Part shown: positions 1 to 6,867 of the stretch, one piece after another | Position numbering within the stretch: position 1 is the first letter of the stretch | Layout of the letters: every line of letters begins with the position of its first letter | From: Candidatus Aerophobota bacterium | Lineage (GTDB): Bacteria; Aerophobota; Aerophobia; Aerophobales; B3-G15 | Length of the DNA stretch: 13,100 bases | Direction of reading: 5' to 3' | Assembly (NCBI GenBank): GCA_021163905.1 | Contig: JAGGTG010000041.1 | Location: 1 to 13,100 of the forward strand | The notes under the pieces: generated by a model | The model's input: only the letters and a program-made list of their open reading frames with translations | What the model was told of the DNA's origin: nothing | Database searches by the model: none | Program-made: the position numbers and the translations under genes

Positions 1-2
1 TA

Positions 3-38
3 TTTGGTTACTTTGGTTCATTTAGTTTATTTGGTTAA
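3..38. repeat. 9-nt tandem array, unit TTTGGTTNA (left copy)
   Basis: Four consecutive 9-nt units are visible: TTTGGTTAC, TTTGGTTCA, TTTAGTTTA and TTTGGTTAA. The array is cut by the window edge and probably continues to the left. The same four units in the same order recur at 13058-13093. It is non-coding here. This is a degenerate microsatellite-like array of unknown function. Confidence 0.85.
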
Positions 39-40
39 TG

Positions 41-81
41 GGGTCGTTGGGTCGTTGGGTCTATTGCGTCGTTGAGTCTAA
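41..81. repeat. 8-nt tandem array, unit GGGTCGTT
   Basis: Two perfect GGGTCGTT units at 41-56 are followed by decayed copies: GGGTCTAT, then after one extra T GCGTCGTT, then GAGTCTAA. It directly follows the 9-nt array. The right-hand 9-nt array is followed by the same beginning (GGGTC at 13096-13100), so the 9-mer-to-8-mer transition appears to be a fixed composite. Confidence 0.75.
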
Positions 82-84
82 AGT

Positions 85-119
85 GACGTTGGACGTAGGA
101 CATCGGACATAGGACGCAT
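85..119. repeat. 7-nt tandem array, unit GACRTNG
   Basis: Five 7-nt units are seen in register: GACGTTG, GACGTAG, GACATCG, GACATAG and the decayed GACGCAT. The first three bases of the unit are invariant and the last four vary. The array abuts the 8-nt array on its left and a different 8-nt array on its right. It is non-coding. Confidence 0.75.
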
Positions 120-120
120 A

Positions 121-136
121 TACGCATCTACGCATT
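121..136. repeat. 8-nt repeat TACGCATY, two units
   Basis: TACGCATC is followed directly by TACGCATT, and a related GACGCATA precedes them at 113-120. It links the 7-nt array to the AACC array. With only two clear units it would be weak alone; its place within the mosaic supports it. Confidence 0.5.
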
Positions 137-176
137 AACCGATCAACTGACTAACCGAACAACCAGCAAACCAATT
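137..176. repeat. 8-nt tandem array, unit AACCGANC
   Basis: Five 8-nt units each begin with AAC: AACCGATC, AACTGACT, AACCGAAC, AACCAGCA and AACCAATT. The AACC core is the reverse complement of the GGTT core in the 9-nt array at 3-38, so the block as a whole begins and ends with loosely complementary repeats. After this array, 177-261 is unique sequence with only the dispersed 19-nt motif listed separately. Confidence 0.7.
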
Positions 177-214
177 ATGAAAAACACACTCGGCGGGAAG
201 CAAGGAATTACAGG

Positions 215-233
215 ATTTTTCCCGAAACTGGAG
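215..233 (+). repeat. Dispersed 19-nt motif, plus-strand copy
   Basis: The motif reads ATTTTTCCCGAAACTGGAG. It matches 18 of 19 bases with the reverse complement of 12951-12969. Both copies lie between a tandem array and the first promoter of an operon, each pointing towards the genes. It may be a dispersed repeat remnant or a regulatory element; two copies cannot decide between these. Confidence 0.6.
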
Positions 234-261
234 TATATGATTAGTGTTACCCAACAGAGGC

Positions 262-289
262 TTGACAAACCATCCTCTTTTATTATGGT
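262..289 (+). promoter_or_regulatory. Probable sigma70-type promoter of the plus-strand operon
   Basis: A perfect -35 hexamer TTGACA lies at 262-267. With a 16-nt spacer, the best -10 candidate is TATGGT at 284-289 (4 of 6 matches). TATTAT at 281-286 looks better but leaves only 13 nt. Transcription would start near 296, leaving a leader of about 14 nt before the ATG at 310. The -35 is convincing; the -10 is uncertain. Confidence 0.5.
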
Positions 290-309
290 AGGTTGATGTA
301 GGAAGGGGG

Positions 310-1320
310 ATGAAAGAGGCTAAATTTTACGAAAAATTAAAGGGCGGGAAGGTAAAATGTCAGCTTTGTCCTCACCAATGTGTAATTTCACAGGATAAAA
401 GGGGAATATGCGGGGTAAGAGAAAATAAAGAAGGAAAACTGTACTCTCTTGTCTATGAAAAAACTATTTCCTGGGCAATAGACCCCATTGAAAAAAAACC
501 CCTTTACCATTTTTATCCCGGAGAAGCTGCATTTTCTTTTGCCACGGTGGGATGTAATTTTACCTGTTTATATTGCCAGAATTATACAATTTCTCAACTT
601 CCAAAAAAGAACAAGGAAATTCCAGGAGAAAAAATCTCACCGGAGAGGATAGTGGAAATTACAAGAAGAAAAGGGGCAAATATAATTGCCTATACCTACA
701 CCGAACCAACTATTTTTTATGAGTATGCCTACGATACCTGCAAATTAGCAAGTAGTTACGGGATTAAAAACGTATTTGTTACCAACGGATACATTATGCC
801 TGAGCCACTAAAAGAAATATCCCCCTTTCTTGATGGGGCCAATGTTGATCTTAAATCAATGAGGAAGGATTTTTATCGCAGAATATGTGGTGGAAAACTG
901 GAGGCAGTTCTGGAAAGTATAAAACTTATGAAAGAACTTGGGATATGGGTAGAAATAACAACACTTATAATCCCCGACTTAAATGACAGCGATGAGGAAC
1001 TTGGGGAAATAGCCAAATTTATAGCCAATTTACAGGATACCACACCCTGGCATATCTCCAGATTTTACCCTGCTTACAAAATGGGAAACTATCCTCCAAC
1101 ACCAGTTGAAACTCTACACAGAGCAAGAAAAATAGGTCTGGAAAAGGGGTTAAAGTACGTATATATCGGCAATGTACCCGGAGATGAGGGGGAAAATACC
1201 TTCTGCCCGGAATGTGGTAGAGTATTAATTAAAAGAAGGGGATTCTGGATTGAAAAGATAGATATAGAAAACGGAAAATGTAAGTGGTGTGGAACTAAAA
1301 TAGAGGGAGTGGGTTTATAA
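310..1320 (+). CDS. amrS: AmmeMemoRadiSam-type radical SAM enzyme
   Basis: The product has 336 residues and resembles the radical SAM component of the AmmeMemoRadiSam group, related to pyruvate formate-lyase activating enzymes. The radical SAM cluster motif CxxxCxxC is at Cys82, Cys86 and Cys89. Upstream is a conserved cysteine set (Cys17, 20, 24, 34), followed by the family-typical stretch DPIEKKPLYHFYPG at 58-71. A C-terminal CxxC pair (Cys299/302 and Cys324/327) looks like a zinc ribbon or second metal site. Length is normal for the family. The start is supported by a purine-rich GGAAGGGG just upstream and a -35 box 43 bases before. The AMMECR1 and Memo partners that give the group its name are absent here. 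The substrate is unknown. It leads the operon, one base before gatB. Confidence 0.88.
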   Translation: MKEAKFYEKLKGGKVKCQLCPHQCVISQDKRGICGVRENKEGKLYSLVYEKTISWAIDPIEKKPLYHFYPGEAAFSFATVGCNFTCLYCQNYTISQLPKKNKEIPGEKISPERIVEITRRKGANIIAYTYTEPTIFYEYAYDTCKLASSYGIKNVFVTNGYIMPEPLKEISPFLDGANVDLKSMRKDFYRRICGGKLEAVLESIKLMKELGIWVEITTLIIPDLNDSDEELGEIAKFIANLQDTTPWHISRFYPAYKMGNYPPTPVETLHRARKIGLEKGLKYVYIGNVPGDEGENTFCPECGRVLIKRRGFWIEKIDIENGKCKWCGTKIEGVGL

Positions 1321-1321
1321 A

Positions 1322-2767
1322 ATGAAGTACCATATAAATATTGGACTTGAGGTTCATGTCGAACTTTTAACGCAAAGTAAACTTTTCTGTGGATGTAGCA
1401 CAAAGTTTGGAGCTCCTCCCAACACACACACCTGCCCTGTGTGTCTGGGACTTCCCGGAGTTTTGCCGGTTATAAACAAAAAAGCTGTTGAATACACCCT
1501 TATCACTGCTCTTGCCTTAAATTCTCAGATAAATAAGAACTGCCGATTTGCCCGTAAAAATTATTACTATCCAGATCTTCCCAAGAATTATCAAATATCA
1601 CAGTACAATGAGCCTCTGGCAAAAGGTGGCTGGATACAAATAAAGGTGAATGGAGTAACAAAAAAGATAGGTATTGAAAGAATTCATCTGGAAGAGGATG
1701 CGGGCAAATTAATCCATGGAACAGAAGTGCAAAATCTGCAGGATAAAGACTGGAGCTTTGTTGATTACAACAGAGCTGGAATACCACTTATGGAAATAGT
1801 ATCACGTCCAGAACTTGCATCACCAGATGAGGCTTATGAATACCTTGTAACATTGCGCAAGATCCTGAGATACCTGAGGGTGAGTGACTGCAATATGGAA
1901 GAGGGATCTTTGCGCTGCGATGCCAACATCTCTATAAGTAGTGAGAAGGGTAAAATGGGTGTTAAAACAGAGCTAAAAAATATGAACTCCTTTAAGGAAC
2001 TTAGAGAGGGATTATGGGAAGAGGTAAGAAGACAATCCGAGCTTCTTGATAGAGGAGAAAAAGTTGTACAGGAAACCCGCCTCTGGGACTCAAGGGCTAA
2101 AAAAACCTACTTAATGAGAGGAAAGGAGGAGGCACACGACTACCGCTATTTTCCAGAGCCAGATCTTCCTCCCCTATCTATAGATGATAACTGGATAGAA
2201 AAATTAAGTGCAAGTTTACCTGAGCTTCCACAGCAAAGATTTGAGAGATTTTTAAAACAGTACAGGCTACCAGAATACGATGCTACAGTTTTAACTGATT
2301 CAAGAGACCTTGCGGATTATTTTGAGGAATGTGTTAAACTATTCCCCAAACCAAAGCTGGTAAGTAACTGGATAATGGGAGATTTTATGAGACTTTTAAA
2401 ACAGGAAAAACTTGCAAGTATAAAGATATCTCCAAGTGGAATTGCCGATCTTCTTACAGAAGTAGAAAAAGGAACCCTCAGCATACCAATGGCCAAGGAA
2501 GTTATGGAAGAGATGTTCAGGACGGGAAAAGGAGTAACCCAGATAATAGAGGAGAAGGGTATGAAGCAGATCAGCGACGAGGAAAGTCTTGAAAAAATGG
2601 CGCAGGAGGTGCTGCGCGAAAATCCAAAAGCAGTTAAAGACTTTCAAAAGGGCAAATATCAGGCAGTGAAATTTCTGGTAGGTCAACTAATGAGAAAAAC
2701 AAAAGGCAAAGCCAATCCTCAACTGGCTAACAGGGTGATTGAGAAAAAACTAAAGGAATACAAATGA
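1322..2767 (+). CDS. gatB: Asp-tRNA(Asn)/Glu-tRNA(Gln) amidotransferase subunit B
   Basis: GatB activates mischarged Glu-tRNA(Gln) or Asp-tRNA(Asn) by phosphorylation so that ammonia from GatA can amidate it, replacing a direct glutaminyl- or asparaginyl-tRNA synthetase. The 481-residue length is normal. It opens with IGLEVHVEL (7-15), then zinc-site cysteines Cys23, Cys25, Cys38 and Cys41, then the signature YYPDLPKNYQISQ (82-94) and HLEEDAGKL. The last 150 or so residues are the helical tail and YqeY-like tRNA-binding domain, rich in Lys and Glu. It starts one base after the radical SAM gene, and its stop overlaps the argF start as ATGA. The partners gatA and gatC are not in the window and must lie elsewhere. 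Confidence 0.97.
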   Translation: MKYHINIGLEVHVELLTQSKLFCGCSTKFGAPPNTHTCPVCLGLPGVLPVINKKAVEYTLITALALNSQINKNCRFARKNYYYPDLPKNYQISQYNEPLAKGGWIQIKVNGVTKKIGIERIHLEEDAGKLIHGTEVQNLQDKDWSFVDYNRAGIPLMEIVSRPELASPDEAYEYLVTLRKILRYLRVSDCNMEEGSLRCDANISISSEKGKMGVKTELKNMNSFKELREGLWEEVRRQSELLDRGEKVVQETRLWDSRAKKTYLMRGKEEAHDYRYFPEPDLPPLSIDDNWIEKLSASLPELPQQRFERFLKQYRLPEYDATVLTDSRDLADYFEECVKLFPKPKLVSNWIMGDFMRLLKQEKLASIKISPSGIADLLTEVEKGTLSIPMAKEVMEEMFRTGKGVTQIIEEKGMKQISDEESLEKMAQEVLRENPKAVKDFQKGKYQAVKFLVGQLMRKTKGKANPQLANRVIEKKLKEYK

Positions 2768-3669
2768 AAAGAGATTTTCTATCAATATGGGACCTTGAAA
2801 AAGATGAGATATACGATATATTTCATCTTTCAGATAATATAAAGAAATTTCTTAGAAAAGATGAAAGCTATAAACCTCTAAGGGGAAAGGTGGTTGCTCT
2901 TTTATTTGAAAAACCCTCCACCAGAACAAGGGTTTCCTTTGAAGTTGCAGTTCATCAGCTGGGAGGGTATCCAATTTTTCTCTCCAGTAAAGAGATACAA
3001 CTTGCAAGAGGTGAAAGCCTGGAAGATACGGCAAGAGTCCTATCAAGGTACGTTCAGGCGGTTGTAATTAGAACCTATGAACATGATAAACTGGTAAAAT
3101 TTGCAGCCACATCAGATGCTCCTGTAATTAATGCCCTCAGTGATCTTTTACATCCCTGTCAGGCAATGGCAGATTACTACACATTATGGCAAAAGAAAAG
3201 GCTGGATAATATAAAATTTGCATATGTTGGAGATGGAAACAACGTTTGTAACTCCCTGATCCTTGGAGCAGCTAAACTCGGGATTAAAATGGTAGTTGCA
3301 ACTCCAGAAGGCTATCAACCTGATCCATCGATCTTAAAAAGAGCCAAAGATAAAAAGGCAAATATAACTATAACCACATCTCCCTTAGAGGCAGTAAAAG
3401 GGGCCGATGTTGTTTATACCGATACCTGGGTTAGCATGGGGAAGGAGGATGAGAAAAAAATAAGGGAAAAGATATTTAAACCTTACCAGGTTAATAGATC
3501 TCTTCTATCTCTGGCAAAACCAGATGTTCTTGTAATGCACTGTTTACCTGCCCACAGAGGAGAGGAGATAACAGATGAGGTTATGGATGGAAAAAACAGT
3601 ATAGTCTTTGAACAGGCTGAAAACAGGCTCCATGTCCAAAGAGCAATTCTTGTTAAACTGATGAAATGA
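2764..3669 (+). CDS. argF: Ornithine carbamoyltransferase
   Basis: ArgF joins carbamoyl phosphate to ornithine to make citrulline in cytoplasmic arginine synthesis. The carbamoyl-phosphate motif STRTR is at 52-56, HPCQ at 130-133, the ornithine-loop residues DTWVSMG at 220-226, and the catalytic HCLP at 259-262, which separates it from aspartate carbamoyltransferase. At 301 residues it is normal for the anabolic enzyme. It overlaps gatB at its start and nfi at its end by ATGA, which suggests translational coupling. argG, the next step, lies two genes downstream; argH is missing from the window. A catabolic role (ArcB) is unlikely because no arcA or arcC is nearby. Confidence 0.97.
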   Translation: MKRDFLSIWDLEKDEIYDIFHLSDNIKKFLRKDESYKPLRGKVVALLFEKPSTRTRVSFEVAVHQLGGYPIFLSSKEIQLARGESLEDTARVLSRYVQAVVIRTYEHDKLVKFAATSDAPVINALSDLLHPCQAMADYYTLWQKKRLDNIKFAYVGDGNNVCNSLILGAAKLGIKMVVATPEGYQPDPSILKRAKDKKANITITTSPLEAVKGADVVYTDTWVSMGKEDEKKIREKIFKPYQVNRSLLSLAKPDVLVMHCLPAHRGEEITDEVMDGKNSIVFEQAENRLHVQRAILVKLMK

Positions 3670-4397
3670 TTGAGCAAAGAAATATCTCCAGGCTACATTC
3701 CTGGCAGGTTGATGCATCCGGTGCTATTTTAATTCAGTTAAAACTCAGAAAAAAAATCCAGCTTAAAAGAAAGGAAGGAAAAATAGAAAAAATAGCAGCT
3801 ATAGATGTTGCCTACGAAAAAGAGAAGGCAGTAGCCGGTGTTCTTGTTTTCAGTTATCCACAGTTAAATCTTATAGAGAAAGTATCAACAGTATCATCGG
3901 TTGATTTTCCTTATATTCCAGGACTTTTAACCTTCAGGGAAGGACCCTGTATTATTGATGCCCTCTGCAGGGTAAAGGAAAAAGCCGATCTTTTACTCTT
4001 TGATGGTCAGGGAATAGCTCATCCACGCAGGATGGGTATTGCCACTCATCTTGGAATATACTTAAATATTTCCTCCATAGGATGTGCCAAATCAAAACTC
4101 ACAGGAGATTACAACAATCTGGCAGATGAGGCCGGATCCTTTGCGCCTCTTTACGATGGGAATGAGTTAGTAGGTTTTGCCGTAAGAACAAAGAAAGATA
4201 CCCGTCCGGTATTTGTATCTCCGGGAAATTTAATTGATTTTGACCAGGCTTTAAAAATTGTGCTTACCTGTTGCAGGGGACACAGAATACCTGAGCCTTT
4301 GCGACTGGCACATATATTTGCAAATAGCGAAAAACAAAGGGTGAGGGAAAATGGAAAAAATCAAAAAGATTGTTTTAGCCTATTCAGGTGGACTTGA
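3666..4397 (+). CDS. nfi: Endonuclease V (deoxyinosine 3' endonuclease)
   Basis: Endonuclease V nicks DNA one phosphodiester 3' of deoxyinosine, starting repair of deaminated adenine. All key residues can be placed by family alignment: metal-binding Asp47 in AAIDVAY, the wedge motif PYIPGLL (82-88) with Tyr83, Glu92 in FREGP, Asp113 and His119 in DGQGIAHPRRMG, and Lys142 in CAKSKL. At 243 residues it is slightly longer than usual (about 225). The excess is the tail after PEPLRLAHIFANSEK, which is read out of frame through the beginning of argG for 47 nt, so those last residues are probably not functional. A DNA repair gene between two arginine genes has no obvious metabolic logic. Confidence 0.95.
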   Translation: MIEQRNISRLHSWQVDASGAILIQLKLRKKIQLKRKEGKIEKIAAIDVAYEKEKAVAGVLVFSYPQLNLIEKVSTVSSVDFPYIPGLLTFREGPCIIDALCRVKEKADLLLFDGQGIAHPRRMGIATHLGIYLNISSIGCAKSKLTGDYNNLADEAGSFAPLYDGNELVGFAVRTKKDTRPVFVSPGNLIDFDQALKIVLTCCRGHRIPEPLRLAHIFANSEKQRVRENGKNQKDCFSLFRWT

Positions 4398-5556
4398 CAC
4401 ATCGGTTATACTTCACTGGTTAAAGGAAAAATACTCAGCGCAGGTTATAACCTTTACAGCAAATCTCGGACAGGGAGAACTCCTTGAAAAAATAAAGGAA
4501 AAGGCGGAAAAAACAGGAGCAAACAAGGCTTACATAAATGATTTAAGAGAGGAATTTGCCTACAACTACATCCTTCCAGCTCTAAAAGCTGGAGCTCTGT
4601 ACGAGGATAAATATCCCCTGGCTACAGCTCTTGCAAGACCCTTAATAGCAAAGGAACTTGTAAAAATAGCACAAAAAGAAGGGGCCGATGCAATTGCCCA
4701 TGGCTGTACAGGTAAGGGAAATGACCAGGTCAGGTTTGAGGTAACAGCAAAGGCAATTGATCCTGACATTGAAGTTATTGCTCCGGTTAGACAGTGGGAA
4801 TTTAAATCAAGGGAAGAGGAAATAGAGTATGCCCGGGATAAAGGCATTCCTGTTGAAATAAAAAAATCATCTCCTTATTCTATTGATCGAAATATATGGG
4901 GGATAAGTATTGAATGTGGTCCCCTGGAAGATCCCTGGCAGGAACCTCCTGAGGATAGTTATCAGATAACAAAAGACCCCCAAAAGGCTCCCTCAAAACC
5001 AACCTATATCGAGATAGAATTTAAAGAAGGATGTCCTGTAGCAATAGATGGAAAAGACTATAATCTTGTAAGGTTAATTGAAATTTTAAATGAAGTTGGA
5101 GGAGAAAATGGAGTTGGCAGAATTGACATGGTAGAAAATAGACTGGTGGGAATAAAATCAAGAGAAGTATATGAGGCTCCTGCTGCCATTATCCTGCATA
5201 GATCCCACCAATATCTGGAGGATTTAACACTTGACAGGGAGACACTGCATTTCAAACCACTCATTGCTCAAAAATACGCTGAGCTTATCTACAATGGACT
5301 CTGGTACTCTCCTCTAAGGGAAGCTATGGATAGCTTCATCTCCACAACACAAAAATGGGTAACAGGAAAGGTAAAGGTTAAGTTATTTAAAGGAAGCTGC
5401 CAGGTGGTGGGGAGAAAATCTGTCTATTCTCTTTACGATATGAAACTTGCAACCTACAGTAAAGAGGATATATTCGATCAAAAATCATCCTCTGGATTTA
5501 TCCATATATGGGGTCTTCCCATTGTAAGTCTCACCAGAATAAGGAAAAGCAAATAA
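4351..5556 (+). CDS. argG: Argininosuccinate synthase
   Basis: ArgG condenses citrulline and aspartate using ATP, giving argininosuccinate, AMP and pyrophosphate. The N-terminal ATP pyrophosphatase loop is YSGGLDTS (11-18), and GCTGKGNDQVRFE (118-130) forms the aspartate/citrulline site. The 401-residue length is standard. The ATG at 4351 gives the family-typical start with the P-loop at residue 12, and is preceded by GTGAGGG at 4341-4347. The first 47 nt overlap the end of nfi in another frame. It follows argF by one gene, so two successive arginine enzymes are co-expressed. argH does not follow, and the next gene is purB from the same lyase superfamily. Confidence 0.97.
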   Translation: MEKIKKIVLAYSGGLDTSVILHWLKEKYSAQVITFTANLGQGELLEKIKEKAEKTGANKAYINDLREEFAYNYILPALKAGALYEDKYPLATALARPLIAKELVKIAQKEGADAIAHGCTGKGNDQVRFEVTAKAIDPDIEVIAPVRQWEFKSREEEIEYARDKGIPVEIKKSSPYSIDRNIWGISIECGPLEDPWQEPPEDSYQITKDPQKAPSKPTYIEIEFKEGCPVAIDGKDYNLVRLIEILNEVGGENGVGRIDMVENRLVGIKSREVYEAPAAIILHRSHQYLEDLTLDRETLHFKPLIAQKYAELIYNGLWYSPLREAMDSFISTTQKWVTGKVKVKLFKGSCQVVGRKSVYSLYDMKLATYSKEDIFDQKSSSGFIHIWGLPIVSLTRIRKSK

Positions 5557-5566
5557 GGAAAAGATA

Positions 5567-6856
5567 ATGATACCCCGTTATACCCTTCCCGAAATGGAAA
5601 ACATATGGAAAGAAGAGGAAAAACTTAAAATATGGTTACAGATAGAACTTCTTGTATGTGAGGCCTGGTCAAAACTCGGAAAAATACCAGGTGAAGTAGT
5701 TGAAAAGATAAAGAAAAAGGCCAGTTTTAATATAGATGATATTAAAAGGATAGAAAATGAGGTAAAACACGATGTGATAGCATTTTTAACTGATCTTTCC
5801 CATAAGGTTGGGCCGTCTTCAAGGTATATACATCTTGGCCTTACCTCCTCGGATATTCTCGATACAACAACCGCTATTCAATTAAAAAGAGCATCCGAGA
5901 TAATTATCAAGGACCTTGAGAAACTCCTGCAGATATTAAAGAAAAAGGCAATAGAATACAAGGATACCCTGATGATGGGAAGAACTCATGGAGTTCATGC
6001 CGAACCTATCACTCTCGGGTTAAAATTTGCCCTGTGGTATGAGGAGGTAAAAAGAAGTCTTGCAAGAATAAGGATGGCAAAAGAGGAAATATCTTATGGG
6101 AAAATCTCCGGAGCAGTTGGGACTTATGCCCATCTTAACCCTGAAATAGAAAGGTGGGTATGTGAAAAATTAGGCCTAAAACCCTGCCCTGTATCAAATC
6201 AGATAGTACAAAGAGACAGGCACTGTTTTTACCTTAGTACTCTTGCCATACTTGCCTCCTCTCTTGATAAGTTCTGCACTGAGATAAGGGCACTGCAAAG
6301 AACTGAAATTTTAGAACTGGAGGAGGGGTTTAGCAGGGGGCAAAAAGGCTCATCAGCTATGCCCCACAAAAAAAATCCCATAACCTGCGAGAGAATATGT
6401 GGGCTGGCAAGAATGGTCAGGGCAAACCTTGTTGCAGCGCTTGAAAATATAAATTTATGGGGAGAAAGAGATATCTCTCATTCCTCCTGCGAGAGGGTAA
6501 TTTTGCCTGATTCTACCATTCTTATAGATTACATGTTAACAAAGTTCACCGAAATTATCCAGAACTTAAGAGTTTATCCAGAAAATATGAAAAGAAACCT
6601 CAAATTATCAAGAGGACTTTTTTTCTCTCAGAGGATCATGTTAAAATTAGTGGAAAAAGGAGCTACCCGTGAGGATGCCTATATATGGGTTCAGAGAAAT
6701 GCCATGCGCTGCTGGGAAGAAAAAGTAGATTTTAAAAATCTAATTAAAACTGACCCCGATATAAAAAATTACCTTACCCAAAGAGAGATAGATGATCTTT
6801 TTGATATAAAATACTACACAAGGTACGTTGATGAAATCATTCAGAGAATAGGATAA
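5567..6856 (+). CDS. purB: Adenylosuccinate lyase
   Basis: PurB removes fumarate from SAICAR and from adenylosuccinate in purine synthesis. The family signature GSSAMPHKKNP is at 261-271 with its catalytic serine loop, and GRTHGVHAEP at 138-147 holds the histidines (His141, His144). The N-terminus (IPRYTLPEM..IWKEEEKLKIWLQIE) and TSSDILDTT (93-101) identify PurB rather than argininosuccinate lyase, the relative one might expect after argG. Length 429 is normal. It starts 10 nt after argG with AAGGAAAAG as ribosome binding site, and precedes lpxA by 11 nt. PurB and ArgG share aspartate-derived nitrogen chemistry, but whether that explains their linkage is unclear. Confidence 0.96.
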   Translation: MIPRYTLPEMENIWKEEEKLKIWLQIELLVCEAWSKLGKIPGEVVEKIKKKASFNIDDIKRIENEVKHDVIAFLTDLSHKVGPSSRYIHLGLTSSDILDTTTAIQLKRASEIIIKDLEKLLQILKKKAIEYKDTLMMGRTHGVHAEPITLGLKFALWYEEVKRSLARIRMAKEEISYGKISGAVGTYAHLNPEIERWVCEKLGLKPCPVSNQIVQRDRHCFYLSTLAILASSLDKFCTEIRALQRTEILELEEGFSRGQKGSSAMPHKKNPITCERICGLARMVRANLVAALENINLWGERDISHSSCERVILPDSTILIDYMLTKFTEIIQNLRVYPENMKRNLKLSRGLFFSQRIMLKLVEKGATREDAYIWVQRNAMRCWEEKVDFKNLIKTDPDIKNYLTQREIDDLFDIKYYTRYVDEIIQRIG

Positions 6857-6867
6857 AGGGGAAGATA

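Noticed and set aside
33..140. Long-range inverted repeat GGTTAATG/CATTAACC
   Set aside because: Only 8 bp separated by about 90 nt and drawn from repeat units with complementary cores; no firm evidence for a functional cruciform.
1..176. CRISPR array
   Set aside because: Repeats of 7-9 nt are contiguous and degenerate with no spacers of uniform length, and no cas gene is present.
194..224. Inverted repeat CGGGAA/TTCCCG as a terminator or regulatory hairpin
   Set aside because: Only 6 bp with a 19-nt loop and no T-run after it; expected by chance.
5567..6856. Gene after argG read as argininosuccinate lyase (argH)
   Set aside because: The superfamily signature is shared, but the N-terminus and SSAMPHKKNP version of the motif match adenylosuccinate lyase.
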